DNA of 64,000 nucleotides. Origin: Arcobacter sp. (lineage in GTDB: Bacteria; Campylobacterota; Campylobacteria; Campylobacterales; Arcobacteraceae). Below the pieces are notes generated by a model. That model was not told the DNA's origin, ran no database searches, and worked only from the letters and a program-made list of their open reading frames with translations. This document shows, piece by piece, positions 27,132 through 36,484 of the stretch. Made by a program: the position numbers and the translations under genes. The stretch spans positions 1 through 64,000 of the forward strand of contig PKUJ01000023.1 in NCBI GenBank assembly GCA_002869565.1, given 5' to 3'. The number at the start of each line of letters is the position of its first letter. The first letter of the stretch is position 1.

Positions 27132-28631
27132 TTAAGGTTTTATCCAATCTTTTTGATTGTGCATAATACCTATAAAGGAGGGTTTTACATTTTTAATTTT
27201 TTTATTTACAACTGTAATTGAATTTGGTATGTAAAGAAAGAGATAAGGTAAATCTTCAACAATGATTTTATTTATTTCTTGATAAATAAGTGAAAGCTTC
27301 TTTCTATCTACAGTAGAAGCACCTTTTTCAATTAGTTCATCTACTTTTTTATTATGATAACCAACTAAATTGAAGCCACCAAGTTTATCAGCTTTACTAT
27401 GCCATAGAGGATAAGCATCGGGAGTTAAAACTTGAGTCCAACCAAGTAAGACGGCTTCAAATTTTCTTGGATGAACTATTGTATTTAAATATGCTTGCCA
27501 TTCCATAACTCTAATTTTTACTTTAACGCCGATTTGTGCGAGTTGATATTGAATTATTTGTGCTGCATTAATTCTTCTATCTCCTCCTGTACTTGTTGCA
27601 ATTTCAAAGGAAAAGGGATTACTCTCATCATAACCTGCTTCTTTTAAAAGATTTTTTGCTTTTTCTTTATCTCTTTTGGGAGTTTTGATAGTATCATTAT
27701 AGGCATAACTTCCCGGACGAAAGGGCCCTGTACAAATTTCCCCATGACCAAAAAAGAGTATATCAATTAATTCTTGTCTATCTATTCCTAAAGATAGAGC
27801 TTGTCTAACTTTTATATTTTTAAACTTATCATTTTTTAAATTAAAACCCAAATAGTCGTATGAAAAAGCTGGTCTTTCAATTATTTTATAATTTTTTCTA
27901 AATTTATCATCAATTTGTCTATCAATTTGAATAGGGGTTAATCCTCCCATATCTAATTTCTTTCGTTTTAACATCAAAAAAGAGGTATTTGAATCAGGAA
28001 AAAATTTATATAAGATTCTATCTATTTTTGGACGACCTTCAAAATAGCTTTCATTTGCAAGAAGTTCTATATCAGAGGAGTTTTTAAACTCTTTAAGAGT
28101 ATATGGACCAGTTCCTATTTGTTTTCTATTAAAAGAGGAAGTCATCAAATCTTTTTCTTTTTCAAGTATATGTTTTGGAATAATTTGAATTAACCAAGTT
28201 TCAAGAGCTTTAAAGTAAGGTTTTTTGTAAGTAACTTCGATGTTATAATCATCTATTTTTTTTACAGATTCTACCAATTTAAAATATGATTTCAAATTGG
28301 TATAGATATTTTTATCCATAATTTTTTCATAAGTAAAAATTACATCATCTGCTGTGAAATTTTTCCCATCCTGCCATTTAACATCTTTTCTTAGTTTAAA
28401 TTTCAGCAAAGTTTCACTCTCTAATTTAAATGATTGCGCTAAATCTGGAATTATATTTCCATCTTTGTCATATTTTAATAAGCTATTAAAAATCCATTGT
28501 TCAATTTCACTACTAGCACTATCACTTGATATAATTGGATTTAATTTACTTGGATTTGAAGTGATTGACAATTCTAAGGTGGAAGCAAATAAAAGATTAA
28601 TTGAAAAAAAGATTGTAATTAAAAATTTCAT
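27132..28631 (-). CDS. extracellular binding protein, SBP_bac_5 (peptide/nickel) family
   Basis: 499 residues with a signal peptide (MKFLITIFFSINLLFAS, cleavage about residue 16). The family 5 binding-protein domain fills the rest: SEIEQWIFNSLLKYD, FKLRKDVKWQDGKNFTADDV, QIGTGPYTLKEF and VRQALSLGIDRQEL. It is normally the periplasmic receptor of a peptide or nickel ABC importer, but no permease or ATPase genes are adjacent. It starts 36 bases after a PAS-GAF histidine kinase gene and is probably co-transcribed with it. This is the second binding protein of the same family paired with a kinase in this window. Confidence 0.85.
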   Translation of the reverse strand: MKFLITIFFSINLLFASTLELSITSNPSKLNPIISSDSASSEIEQWIFNSLLKYDKDGNIIPDLAQSFKLESETLLKFKLRKDVKWQDGKNFTADDVIFTYEKIMDKNIYTNLKSYFKLVESVKKIDDYNIEVTYKKPYFKALETWLIQIIPKHILEKEKDLMTSSFNRKQIGTGPYTLKEFKNSSDIELLANESYFEGRPKIDRILYKFFPDSNTSFLMLKRKKLDMGGLTPIQIDRQIDDKFRKNYKIIERPAFSYDYLGFNLKNDKFKNIKVRQALSLGIDRQELIDILFFGHGEICTGPFRPGSYAYNDTIKTPKRDKEKAKNLLKEAGYDESNPFSFEIATSTGGDRRINAAQIIQYQLAQIGVKVKIRVMEWQAYLNTIVHPRKFEAVLLGWTQVLTPDAYPLWHSKADKLGGFNLVGYHNKKVDELIEKGASTVDRKKLSLIYQEINKIIVEDLPYLFLYIPNSITVVNKKIKNVKPSFIGIMHNQKDWIKP

Positions 28632-28667
28632 AGGCTAATTCTAGTAGCTTTTAAATAAAAAACATCT

Positions 28668-31463
28668 TCAAATTGGAATTCGTATTTCAAAACATGCACC
28701 AATATATTTTTTATTTTTATAAGAAAAGGTAACATTCTCTACTGAAATTTGACCTTTTAGATGTTTTGTTATAATTTGATTTGTCATATATAAACCAATA
28801 CCAGTTCCTTGGGATTTATGTTTAGTTGTAAAATAGGGTTCAAAAATTTTATCAATGATTTTTTTAGGTATTCCTCCCGCATTGTCTCTTATAGTCAAAA
28901 TATAGTCATTTTTATCCTTAAAAAGATCTATAAATACATATTTTTCTTGAATATTATTTTCAGTTAAAGCATCTCTTGCATTATTAAAAATATTTAATAA
29001 TGCTTGTATAAAAATATTTTCATTAGATATTAAATATATATCATTTGTATTAAATATAGTTTTTATATTTGAACTTTTAAAAGAGTCTTTTATTAAGGAA
29101 AAAACTTTTTCTATTGACTCTTTTAAATTTATTTCTTTTGATAATCCAGTCTTAGATGTAAAAAAATTTCTAAAATCATCAATTGTTCTTGAGAGATATT
29201 GAGCATTCTTATTAATCAAATCCATGTATTCATACAATTCATTAATCTCAAGAATATCTAACTCTTTTTTTAGTTTTGTTCCTGTAGCTAAAGTTGATAT
29301 CACAGATAAAGGCTGTCTCCATTGATGGGAAATATTACCTAACATTTCTCCCATAGAAGCAATTTTTGATTGATGATATACTAACTCTTGATTTTTAATC
29401 TGTTCTGTAATATCTATTATATAACCAATGAAATTAGTGATTTCTCCTTTGCTGTTTTTTTGTGTGACGGTATGCCCTAATATCCATTTTTCTTCTCTAT
29501 CTTTTGTTAAAATTCTATATGGAGTATGTTTAAAATAATCAAGATTATTTTTCTTTGCTTTTGTAACTTCATATACTACACTTTCCAAATCATCTTTATG
29601 AATGCAAGAGCTAAATAAAATATTTCCAGATAAAAAATCATCTTTTGTATAGCCAAATAGTTTTGTAACACTTAATGAAACATACTCTATTCTCCACTTT
29701 TCGTCATTTTTCCAATTAAAAAGAACAGAATCTCCTTTATCAAAAAGGGATAATAATACTTGTTGAGAATTAGTTAATTTCTCTGCTTTTATATTTAATT
29801 CTTTTAGTTCTTCTTCTCTTTGTTTTCTTTTAGTAATATCATGCCCAATTCCTAAAACTCCTAAAATATTATTATTATTGTCTTTCATAACTTTTTTAGA
29901 TGTTTCGATAAGTATTTCTTTATTTAATTTATTATGAAATACCCATTCTTCATTTACCACAGTTTTTTGTGCATTCATTGCAATTTTATCATGAAGTCTA
30001 AAATAATCAGCAGATTTTTTATCAATGAAAGAGTAATCATCTTTTCCTAGTATTTCTTTTTCTTTTATTCCAAAGCAAAATTCAAATTCTGGATTACAAG
30101 CTAAGTATAGACCATCTTTATCTTTTAGCCACACCAAATCAGGAATGGTAGAAAGGATATTTTTATTTAAAAGTTCACTTTTTATTAATTCAGATTTGAA
30201 CTTTTTTCGTAATGAAATATCATTTACTGTCCACATTACTCCTTTTGACAAATCTGCTGGAATATTTGTATCTAATGCCTTTCCTGATAATTCACACCAA
30301 ATTGGTGTTCCATCTTTTTTTTTGAGTTGATATTCAATATTAGATTTATCTTGCTCTTTTAGCGTATAAAAATTTTCTTTTCCAAATTCTTTATATCTTT
30401 TTTCTGTGAAATGTAGTTTTTTTGTGGACATTCCTAACATTTCCTCTGGATTGTTATATCCAAATGTTTGAGCTAGTCGTTGGTTCACTTTTAAAATAAT
30501 TCTATCTCCTGATATGTACATTAGACCAACTTGTGTATTATTAAAAAGTTGTTCTAATTCTTCTTCTTTCTTTTTATTTGCTCTTGTATAAGCATCCTTT
30601 TCTATTGCTATTGATGCTAGATTAGAATAAGTTTCAATTAACTTTATTTCATACCCAGTTGGCTTTTTAATTTTATTTGTATATATTGCAAAAGTTCCCA
30701 AAATTTCATCATTTGAAGAAAAAATAGGTTCAGACCAACATGAATGTAAATTTGCTTTTTTTGTAAGATTTAAATAGGGCTGCCAATTTTCATGTGTATT
30801 AATATTTTCTACTATAACACGTTCTTTTTTATATGCAGCACTTCCACAAGAGCCAACTTTTTCTCCTATTTCTATACCATTTATTGCTTCATTATAAAAT
30901 TCTGGAAGGTTTGGTGCACAAGCTTTAAAAAGGTGTTTTTTTTCTGTATCCAAAACTAATATTGAACACATTGTATTAGGATTTCTTAATTCAGCTAAAT
31001 CGACTATTTTTTTCAAAACTTTTTTTAAATTATTTTCAATAGCTATATATTCTAGTAATTGTTTGTTATCTTTATAAATCATTTTGTGTTGTTTGATTTT
31101 TGTTATATCTTCTATCTGTAAGCAGACTAAATCTTCTGCATTTTCATCTGAAAATAAAAATCCACTAATTTTAATTGGAAAGACCTCACCATTCTTCTTT
31201 ATAAGTTCTTTAGTTATCGGAGCAAAGTTTTTTTCTTTTTTTAGAGATTCTAAAATTTTTAGTATCTCATTTTTGCAATTTAAGGGAAATATTTCTAAAT
31301 ATGTTAAATTAAGAAGTTCTTTTTTTGTATAGTTTGTAGAATCAAGTAATCTTTGGTTCACTTCTAAAAAATTTGTAGATTTAAAGTTAACTAACGCCAT
31401 ACCAATACTTGAATATTCAAATAGTAATTTGTATTTTTCACTAGAGTTTGGAATTTCTTTCAT
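28668..31463 (-). CDS. soluble multi-PAS/GAF sensor histidine kinase
   Basis: 931 residues without a clear membrane segment, so cytoplasmic. Order: PAS (about 8-125), GAF (about 140-290, with GSCGSAAYKKERVIVENI), three further PAS domains (about 300-420, 430-550, 570-690), then kinase core. The H-box is GNISHQWRQPLS; the N-box (ALLNIFNNARDAL), DNAGG, FEPYFTT and GTGIGLYMTN motifs are intact. No response regulator gene lies next to it, so its partner is elsewhere. It is followed by an SBP_bac_5 gene after 36 bases. The GAF and PAS domains suggest intracellular redox, light or small-molecule sensing, but no cofactor-binding residue can be assigned with certainty. Confidence 0.85.
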   Translation of the reverse strand: MKEIPNSSEKYKLLFEYSSIGMALVNFKSTNFLEVNQRLLDSTNYTKKELLNLTYLEIFPLNCKNEILKILESLKKEKNFAPITKELIKKNGEVFPIKISGFLFSDENAEDLVCLQIEDITKIKQHKMIYKDNKQLLEYIAIENNLKKVLKKIVDLAELRNPNTMCSILVLDTEKKHLFKACAPNLPEFYNEAINGIEIGEKVGSCGSAAYKKERVIVENINTHENWQPYLNLTKKANLHSCWSEPIFSSNDEILGTFAIYTNKIKKPTGYEIKLIETYSNLASIAIEKDAYTRANKKKEEELEQLFNNTQVGLMYISGDRIILKVNQRLAQTFGYNNPEEMLGMSTKKLHFTEKRYKEFGKENFYTLKEQDKSNIEYQLKKKDGTPIWCELSGKALDTNIPADLSKGVMWTVNDISLRKKFKSELIKSELLNKNILSTIPDLVWLKDKDGLYLACNPEFEFCFGIKEKEILGKDDYSFIDKKSADYFRLHDKIAMNAQKTVVNEEWVFHNKLNKEILIETSKKVMKDNNNNILGVLGIGHDITKRKQREEELKELNIKAEKLTNSQQVLLSLFDKGDSVLFNWKNDEKWRIEYVSLSVTKLFGYTKDDFLSGNILFSSCIHKDDLESVVYEVTKAKKNNLDYFKHTPYRILTKDREEKWILGHTVTQKNSKGEITNFIGYIIDITEQIKNQELVYHQSKIASMGEMLGNISHQWRQPLSVISTLATGTKLKKELDILEINELYEYMDLINKNAQYLSRTIDDFRNFFTSKTGLSKEINLKESIEKVFSLIKDSFKSSNIKTIFNTNDIYLISNENIFIQALLNIFNNARDALTENNIQEKYVFIDLFKDKNDYILTIRDNAGGIPKKIIDKIFEPYFTTKHKSQGTGIGLYMTNQIITKHLKGQISVENVTFSYKNKKYIGACFEIRIPI

Positions 31464-31533
31464 AGCTATTCCTATTTATACTAGACATATATTAAAATTT
31501 TAACATAACTAATATTTATAGCTATTAAAGCAT

Positions 31534-31566
31534 AAAAAAAGGGAACAACTTTCGTTGTTCCCTTTT
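31534..31566 (-). terminator. intrinsic terminator after rpsI
   Basis: A 9-base stem GGGAACAAC (31541-31549) pairs with 31554-31562 around a 4-base loop. On the minus strand it is followed by seven U residues, giving a classical terminator 50 bases after the rpsI stop. The plus-strand side also has TTTT, so it may act in both directions. Confidence 0.88.
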
Positions 31567-31614
31567 GTAAATATTTGTAAAAGTAAAAACTTTTGAAAAT
31601 ACCAATCTCTAAGA

Positions 31615-32004
31615 TTATCTTTTTGAGAATTGAACTGATTTTCTTGCTTTTTTTCTTCCGTATTTTTTTCTCTCAACAGATCTTGCATCTCTTGTTAATA
31701 AACCATATGGTTTTAATACTGCTCTAAATTGTTCATCATAAGCAACTAATGCTCTTGAAATACCATGTCTAACAGCATCAGCTTGTGCAGAGTAACCTCC
31801 ACCTAAAGTTTGAACAACAACATTTACTGAAGTTTCTTGTTTAGCTACTTCTAGTGGTTGCATAACTCTTTTTTTAATCGCTTCATGTCCACCTAACCAT
31901 GCATCTAAAGTTTGACCGTTGATTGTTAGTTGTCCGTTTCCATTTTCTAACCATACTTTTGCAATAGAAGATTTTCTTCTACCAGTTGCGTATACTTTTG
32001 CCAT
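31615..32004 (-). CDS. rpsI: 30S ribosomal protein uS9
   Basis: 129 residues, full length. It starts [19 protein letters not shown] and ends in the hallmark basic tail [17 protein letters not shown], whose last residues reach the P-site tRNA. It follows rplM by 5 bases, the near-universal rplM-rpsI pair, and a strong terminator ends the unit. Confidence 0.98.
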   Translation of the reverse strand: MAKVYATGRRKSSIAKVWLENGNGQLTINGQTLDAWLGGHEAIKKRVMQPLEVAKQETSVNVVVQTLGGGYSAQADAVRHGISRALVAYDEQFRAVLKPYGLLTRDARSVERKKYGRKKARKSVQFSKR

Positions 32005-32009
32005 TAGTC

Positions 32010-32429
32010 TTATCCTTTAATTTGCGCAGAGTGTGGGTGTTCAGAACCTGCGTATACTTTTAATTTTTTTAACATTACTTTTCCAAGTTTAGTTTTTGGA
32101 AGCATACCTCTTGTAGCTAGTTTAAATAACTTTTCAGGGTTGTTTTCTAGCATGTCAGACATTTTGTGAGTTTTAGTACTACCAAAATAACCTGAGTGTG
32201 TATAGTAATTTTTATCTTCTAGTTTTGCACCAGAAAATTTAGCTTTAGAAGCGTTAATAATAATTACGTTATCTCCACAATCTACATGAGGAGTAAAAGA
32301 AGGTTTATGTTTACCTCTTAAAATTGTTGCAACTTCAGTAATAATTCTACCAAATATTTTATCTGTTGCATCTACTATAATCCAATCTCTTTGAACTTCG
32401 TTAGCTTTTGCCATTTGAGTAAATTTCAT
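32010..32429 (-). CDS. rplM: 50S ribosomal protein uL13
   Basis: 139 residues. Family signatures are [45 protein letters not shown] and GMLPKTKLG. An early 50S assembly protein. The ATG at 32429 is preceded by GGAGAAAATAA, a good ribosome site, but an internal Met (MAKANE, codon 6) is also possible. First gene of the rplM-rpsI operon; the promoter lies in the 76-base gap to the kinase gene. Confidence 0.97.
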   Translation of the reverse strand: MKFTQMAKANEVQRDWIIVDATDKIFGRIITEVATILRGKHKPSFTPHVDCGDNVIIINASKAKFSGAKLEDKNYYTHSGYFGSTKTHKMSDMLENNPEKLFKLATRGMLPKTKLGKVMLKKLKVYAGSEHPHSAQIKG

Positions 32430-32505
32430 TTATTTTCTCCGATTTTGTTAATGAGCTGGAATAATAGTGTAGTATTACTTAAATAAACCTTAAATTAAGT
32501 TATAT

Positions 32506-33882
32506 TTAATATGTTATTATAAATTTAGAGCCTTTGTTAATTTCACTCTTAACTTCAAGTTGAAAATCATGTAATTTTAAGATGGAATGAACAATAAAAA
32601 GTCCTAAACCTAAAGAGTTATTCCAGCCATTTTGAGATACTCTATAGAATTTTTGATTTATTTTTTTTAATTCATTTTCATCTATCCCAATACCTTTATC
32701 TTTTATTGAAATAGAGTTTTTATTTATATCAACAATTATTTCATCTTCTGAATATTTAAGGGCATTTTCAATTAAGTTTCCTATAGCCATTGATATAAGT
32801 GTTTCATCAACTTTTAGTTCTAATTCTTCCCCGACTAAAATAATCTCTCTATCTTTATATCTTTCTTTTAAATCAGATATTATATCTTCACATATTGCTT
32901 TAATAGAACAATTTGTTAAAAGAATTTGTTGTTTACCTTCTTCAAGTTTAAGAGTAAGCCTAAGTTTATCTATAATATCTGACATTTTATTACCATTTGA
33001 ATGAATTTTACTTAAAAACTTATCTTTCATCGCTTGAGGTAATTCTTTATCATTTAGTATAGTTTCACTATATCCTGAAATAATTGCAATAGGGTTTTTA
33101 AATTCATGGGAAATTGCAGAAATGATTTCATCTTTTTGTCTATTCGCAAGTTTTAGTTTTGCAGTTTGTTTAGCTTTTTGTTTTTCTTTTTTTGAAAGAC
33201 GTTCTGATACCTTATTTAAAAGTCGTGTGATTTTATTGAATTCTTCTGAAAAATCGGAGTATAACTCATAGTTTGGTTTTTTATTACTAAGTTCAATAAG
33301 ATAAGTTAAAATAGAATTTGTTTCATTCTTGATTTTTATACTAATAAAATATGTAACTGTAAATGCTGCAATCATAAATAATGCAATAAAACCAATTATT
33401 TGATAAGCGAGACTAGTAAAGTTATCTTTTATTTTGGCCGTATAATCTGCAAGTCTCACATAATAGATATTATCATCAATAACAATTTTTTTAGCCACAT
33501 ATAAAAGTTCTTCATGTAGTGTTTTTGAATATCTTACTATTTTTCCATATCCTTCATATTTTGCATGAACAATTTCATACCTAGTAGAATGGTTTTCCAT
33601 TTGAGATTTATCTTTATCACTATCTGCTATTACAAAACCTTTTTCATCAATAATTGTAATTCTTAGCGCTGTTTTCGCTTTGAACGTTTTTATAATATAA
33701 TTAATATTTTCCAAAGAGTTAAAAGAAATAGATAAAGAATCAATATTTTGAGATAAATTCTTTTCTACTTGGTCTAAATAAATATTTTTTGACCAGTAAT
33801 ATGTTGTTGTACTTATTACCAATAAAATTAAAAAAAATAGTGCAGAAAAAGTTCTTAAAAAAAGTTGGTGTATTTTTAACAA
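32506..33882 (-). CDS. PhoR-like sensor histidine kinase
   Basis: 458 residues. Membrane segments at about 11-29 and 156-180 enclose a periplasmic domain of about 125 residues. A HAMP-like linker precedes the kinase core. The H-box is SAISHEFKNPIAIISGY, a PhoR/EnvZ-type form unlike the HQWRQP kinases elsewhere in the window. N-box (IAIGNLIENALKYS), DKGIGI and LGLGLFIVHSIL are intact. It is last in a phosphate block (pst, phoU, psiE-like, regulator, kinase) and overlaps the regulator by 7 bases. By position it should sense phosphate status through PstSCAB-PhoU, as in PhoR or Campylobacter PhosS. Confidence 0.82.
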   Translation of the reverse strand: MLKIHQLFLRTFSALFFLILLVISTTTYYWSKNIYLDQVEKNLSQNIDSLSISFNSLENINYIIKTFKAKTALRITIIDEKGFVIADSDKDKSQMENHSTRYEIVHAKYEGYGKIVRYSKTLHEELLYVAKKIVIDDNIYYVRLADYTAKIKDNFTSLAYQIIGFIALFMIAAFTVTYFISIKIKNETNSILTYLIELSNKKPNYELYSDFSEEFNKITRLLNKVSERLSKKEKQKAKQTAKLKLANRQKDEIISAISHEFKNPIAIISGYSETILNDKELPQAMKDKFLSKIHSNGNKMSDIIDKLRLTLKLEEGKQQILLTNCSIKAICEDIISDLKERYKDREIILVGEELELKVDETLISMAIGNLIENALKYSEDEIIVDINKNSISIKDKGIGIDENELKKINQKFYRVSQNGWNNSLGLGLFIVHSILKLHDFQLEVKSEINKGSKFIITY

Positions 33883-34550
33883 AATAGGTATCCTTCTCCT
33901 CTTATTGATTTTATATATTCTTTTGTATTATCAGGATCAATTTTTGCTTTTAATCTTTTTATAGCAACATTTACAGTTTTTAACTTTTTATCATAAGAGT
34001 CTTCCCAAACAGATTCAAGTAAATGCTCTCTTGTCATTAGAATATCTTTATTTTTTAAAAATTCCAATAATAAATCATGCTCTAAATGGGTTAATTCTAA
34101 TTCTTTTGATTCTATATAAAATTTTTTATTTGAAGCTTTATATGTAATATCTCTTATTTTTAAAATAGCAACATCTTTTGAAGATCTTTTGATAACTGCA
34201 TTGACTCTAGCTAACATCTCTTGGATATTAAAAGGTTTGGTGATATAGTCATCTGCATGTGAGTCAAACCCTTCTAATATATCTTCATCTTTGTCTTTTG
34301 CTGTTAAATAAATCACAGGACTATTATATCCTTTGTTTCTAATCTGTTTTACAAAAGTAGTTCCATCTATTCCAGGTAAATTTCTATCCATAAGGATTAA
34401 ATCTACACTCTCTTCTTCTAAAACTTTTTCAAGTTTTTCATTTGCAGATAAAAAGCCTATAGTTTCGTAACCATTTTTTTGAAGGGTGTACTCTAAAAGT
34501 TCTAAAATATCCTCTTCATCTTCTACAATTAATATTAATTTTTCACTCAT
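33876..34550 (-). CDS. PhoB-like response regulator
   Basis: 224 residues. Receiver domain with acidic residues E10/D11, phosphoacceptor D55 (LILMDRNLPG) and the lysine in DDYITKPF; winged-helix domain from about 128 to the end (IRGEGYLF). The motifs DRNLPGIDG and YITKPFNIQEMLARV place it in the PhoB subgroup of OmpR regulators. It lies directly downstream of pst-phoU-psiE and overlaps the kinase gene by 7 bases. Likely DNA targets are the GTAACC direct repeats upstream of pstS and pstC. Confidence 0.83.
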   Translation of the reverse strand: MSEKLILIVEDEEDILELLEYTLQKNGYETIGFLSANEKLEKVLEEESVDLILMDRNLPGIDGTTFVKQIRNKGYNSPVIYLTAKDKDEDILEGFDSHADDYITKPFNIQEMLARVNAVIKRSSKDVAILKIRDITYKASNKKFYIESKELELTHLEHDLLLEFLKNKDILMTREHLLESVWEDSYDKKLKTVNVAIKRLKAKIDPDNTKEYIKSIRGEGYLFC

Positions 34551-34568
34551 TTTTTATTCTTTTCCAAT

Positions 34569-35003
34569 TTATTTTTCATTATCTGATATATCTTTTGTTT
34601 TTCTTACATCTTCATATTCAATAACTGTGTCTTTTGATATTTTAGTAATTCCTGGAGAATATTTTATTGATAATATCCTAAATATAAAGAATATAAAAAT
34701 CACGAAGAGTAAAAATAGAATTGTAAAATAGTCTTTATTTATGTGTGAGGCATTTATAATTACATCACGAATTAAAAATATTATAAATATATCTATCACA
34801 AAACGAAGTCTTAATTTCTCTTTTTTAATAAAATCAGAAATCATTTTAACGACTTCCATTATAACAATAAACTCTAGCATTAAAACAATAGTTTTTTGGA
34901 ATTCAAATCCTGCAGCTAAAACAATTACAAATATTATCGTAGCCGCAAGTACTTCATAGTTTGAACTAAAGTATTTTTTTATATTTCCTAAAGCTCTTTT
35001 CAT
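34569..35003 (-). CDS. PsiE-like phosphate-starvation membrane protein
   Basis: 144 residues with four hydrophobic segments (about 16-34, 36-54, 68-86, 92-112) and a charged C-terminal tail of about 30 residues. It resembles the PsiE family (phosphate-starvation-inducible, unknown biochemical role): the second half has IDIFIIFLIRDVIINA in place of the usual ALRDLI-type segment. The position between phoU and the phoB-like gene supports the call. Identification is mostly by topology and context. Confidence 0.6.
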   Translation of the reverse strand: MKRALGNIKKYFSSNYEVLAATIIFVIVLAAGFEFQKTIVLMLEFIVIMEVVKMISDFIKKEKLRLRFVIDIFIIFLIRDVIINASHINKDYFTILFLLFVIFIFFIFRILSIKYSPGITKISKDTVIEYEDVRKTKDISDNEK

Positions 35004-35028
35004 TTGTTTGATAACAAGATAATCAAAA

Positions 35029-35697
35029 TTATGATTGTCCTATCTCTCCACCAACTTCTGCAAATAATAGTAAGTTTGCAATAGAAGATGCTCTTCCAGA
35101 GATTTTTTCTAATTTTCTTAAAGAACTTAATACTTCAAAATAATCTCTTGAAAGTTCAATTTTTTTTGATATTAATTTTAAAATATTTTTTTCAACCATT
35201 GAGTATAAATCACTTGTTTTACTATCTTCAACTGAGACTTTATTATACATCTCTTCAATCACTTTATCATCAGTCTCTTTTATCATATCTAATGATATTT
35301 GTAAGGCTTGGTTAGATGATTTTAATAATGGAATAGCAAATTCTAAAATAGTATGTTTATCTAACTCATCAGTAAATGATTTTTTAAATGTTTTAATAAA
35401 ATTTTTTGAATAAGTACTAGCTCTTGTTAATTCATTTGTAATTTTTAAAAATGAAACCATTTCTCTCAAATCCCTAGCCTCTGGTGAATATAAAGCCAAT
35501 GTTGCTACAATAAGATTATCTATTTCATTTGATTTTATTGAAATCTTTTTAATAGATAGACTAATATCTTTTAACATTGATAAGTCATTTTCTTTTAATG
35601 CAGAAAGAGATACTTTGTTTGCATGGGTAATTATTTCTCCCATTTCATAAATTTCATTTTTGATTGTTTCTATTTTATCTGTATATGGTTTTAACAT
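35029..35697 (-). CDS. phoU: phosphate signalling protein PhoU
   Basis: 222 residues forming two repeated three-helix bundles, the PhoU fold. The acidic metal-binding motifs are weak, but the segments VATLALYSPEARDLREMVSFLKITNELTRAS and LRKLEKISGRASSIANLLLF match the family, including the terminal ERI/D-like helix. It acts as an intermediary that represses the Pho kinase when phosphate is plentiful. It overlaps the pstB stop by one base. Confidence 0.85.
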   Translation of the reverse strand: MLKPYTDKIETIKNEIYEMGEIITHANKVSLSALKENDLSMLKDISLSIKKISIKSNEIDNLIVATLALYSPEARDLREMVSFLKITNELTRASTYSKNFIKTFKKSFTDELDKHTILEFAIPLLKSSNQALQISLDMIKETDDKVIEEMYNKVSVEDSKTSDLYSMVEKNILKLISKKIELSRDYFEVLSSLRKLEKISGRASSIANLLLFAEVGGEIGQS

Positions 35698-36473
35698 TAT
35701 CCGAACCTTCCTGTTATATAGTCTTCTGTTTTTTTATGTGATGGATTAACAAAAATTGTTTCTGTTTCATCATATTCAATTAATTTTCCAAGATGAAAAA
35801 ATGCTGTATAATCCGCAACTCTAGCTGCTTGTTGCATATTATGTGTTACTGTAATAATTGTATATTTCTTTTTAAGTTCTAACATAAGTGCTTCAATTTT
35901 TTCTGTAGAAATTGGGTCAAGTGCAGAAGTTGGCTCATCCATTAAGATAACTTCTGGTTTAACTGCAATTGTTCTAGCTATACATAATCTTTGTTGCTGT
36001 CCACCTGAAAGTGAAGTTCCGGGATCTGTTAATTTATCTTTAACTTCATCCCAAAGACCTGCATCTCTTAAAGATTTTTCAACAAGTTCATCACACTCTT
36101 TTCCTTTTTTTACAATACTATGTTTTAGTGGTGCATAGGCAACATTATCATAGATTGATTTTGGAAAAGGATTTGGTTGTTGAAATACCATTCCTATTCT
36201 TTTCCTTACACTAACTTCATCAACATCTTTATCATAAATATTTTTTTTATCAATAACAACTGAACCATCAATTTTTACAATTGAGATTAAATCATTCATT
36301 CTATTTAGACATCTTAGAAATGTAGATTTACCACATCCTGAAGGTCCAATTAGTGCAGTAATTTTATTTTCGTAAAGTGGTACTGTGATATTATGAAGTG
36401 CATGGTTTTCTCCGTACCAAAGATTTAATTCTTTTACATTTACTTTTATTTCGTGTTTATTTTTTTCTGACAT
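35697..36473 (-). CDS. pstB: phosphate ABC transporter ATP-binding protein PstB
   Basis: 258 residues. Walker A is GPSGCGKST, the Q-loop follows [22 protein letters not shown] (a PstB signature), the ABC signature is [17 protein letters not shown], Walker B is [13 protein letters not shown] and the switch histidine is in [11 protein letters not shown]. It powers phosphate import through PstC/PstA. There is an 11-base gap from pstA. Confidence 0.97.
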   Translation of the reverse strand: MSEKNKHEIKVNVKELNLWYGENHALHNITVPLYENKITALIGPSGCGKSTFLRCLNRMNDLISIVKIDGSVVIDKKNIYDKDVDEVSVRKRIGMVFQQPNPFPKSIYDNVAYAPLKHSIVKKGKECDELVEKSLRDAGLWDEVKDKLTDPGTSLSGGQQQRLCIARTIAVKPEVILMDEPTSALDPISTEKIEALMLELKKKYTIITVTHNMQQAARVADYTAFFHLGKLIEYDETETIFVNPSHKKTEDYITGRFG

Positions 36474-36484
36474 TTTCTATTTCC

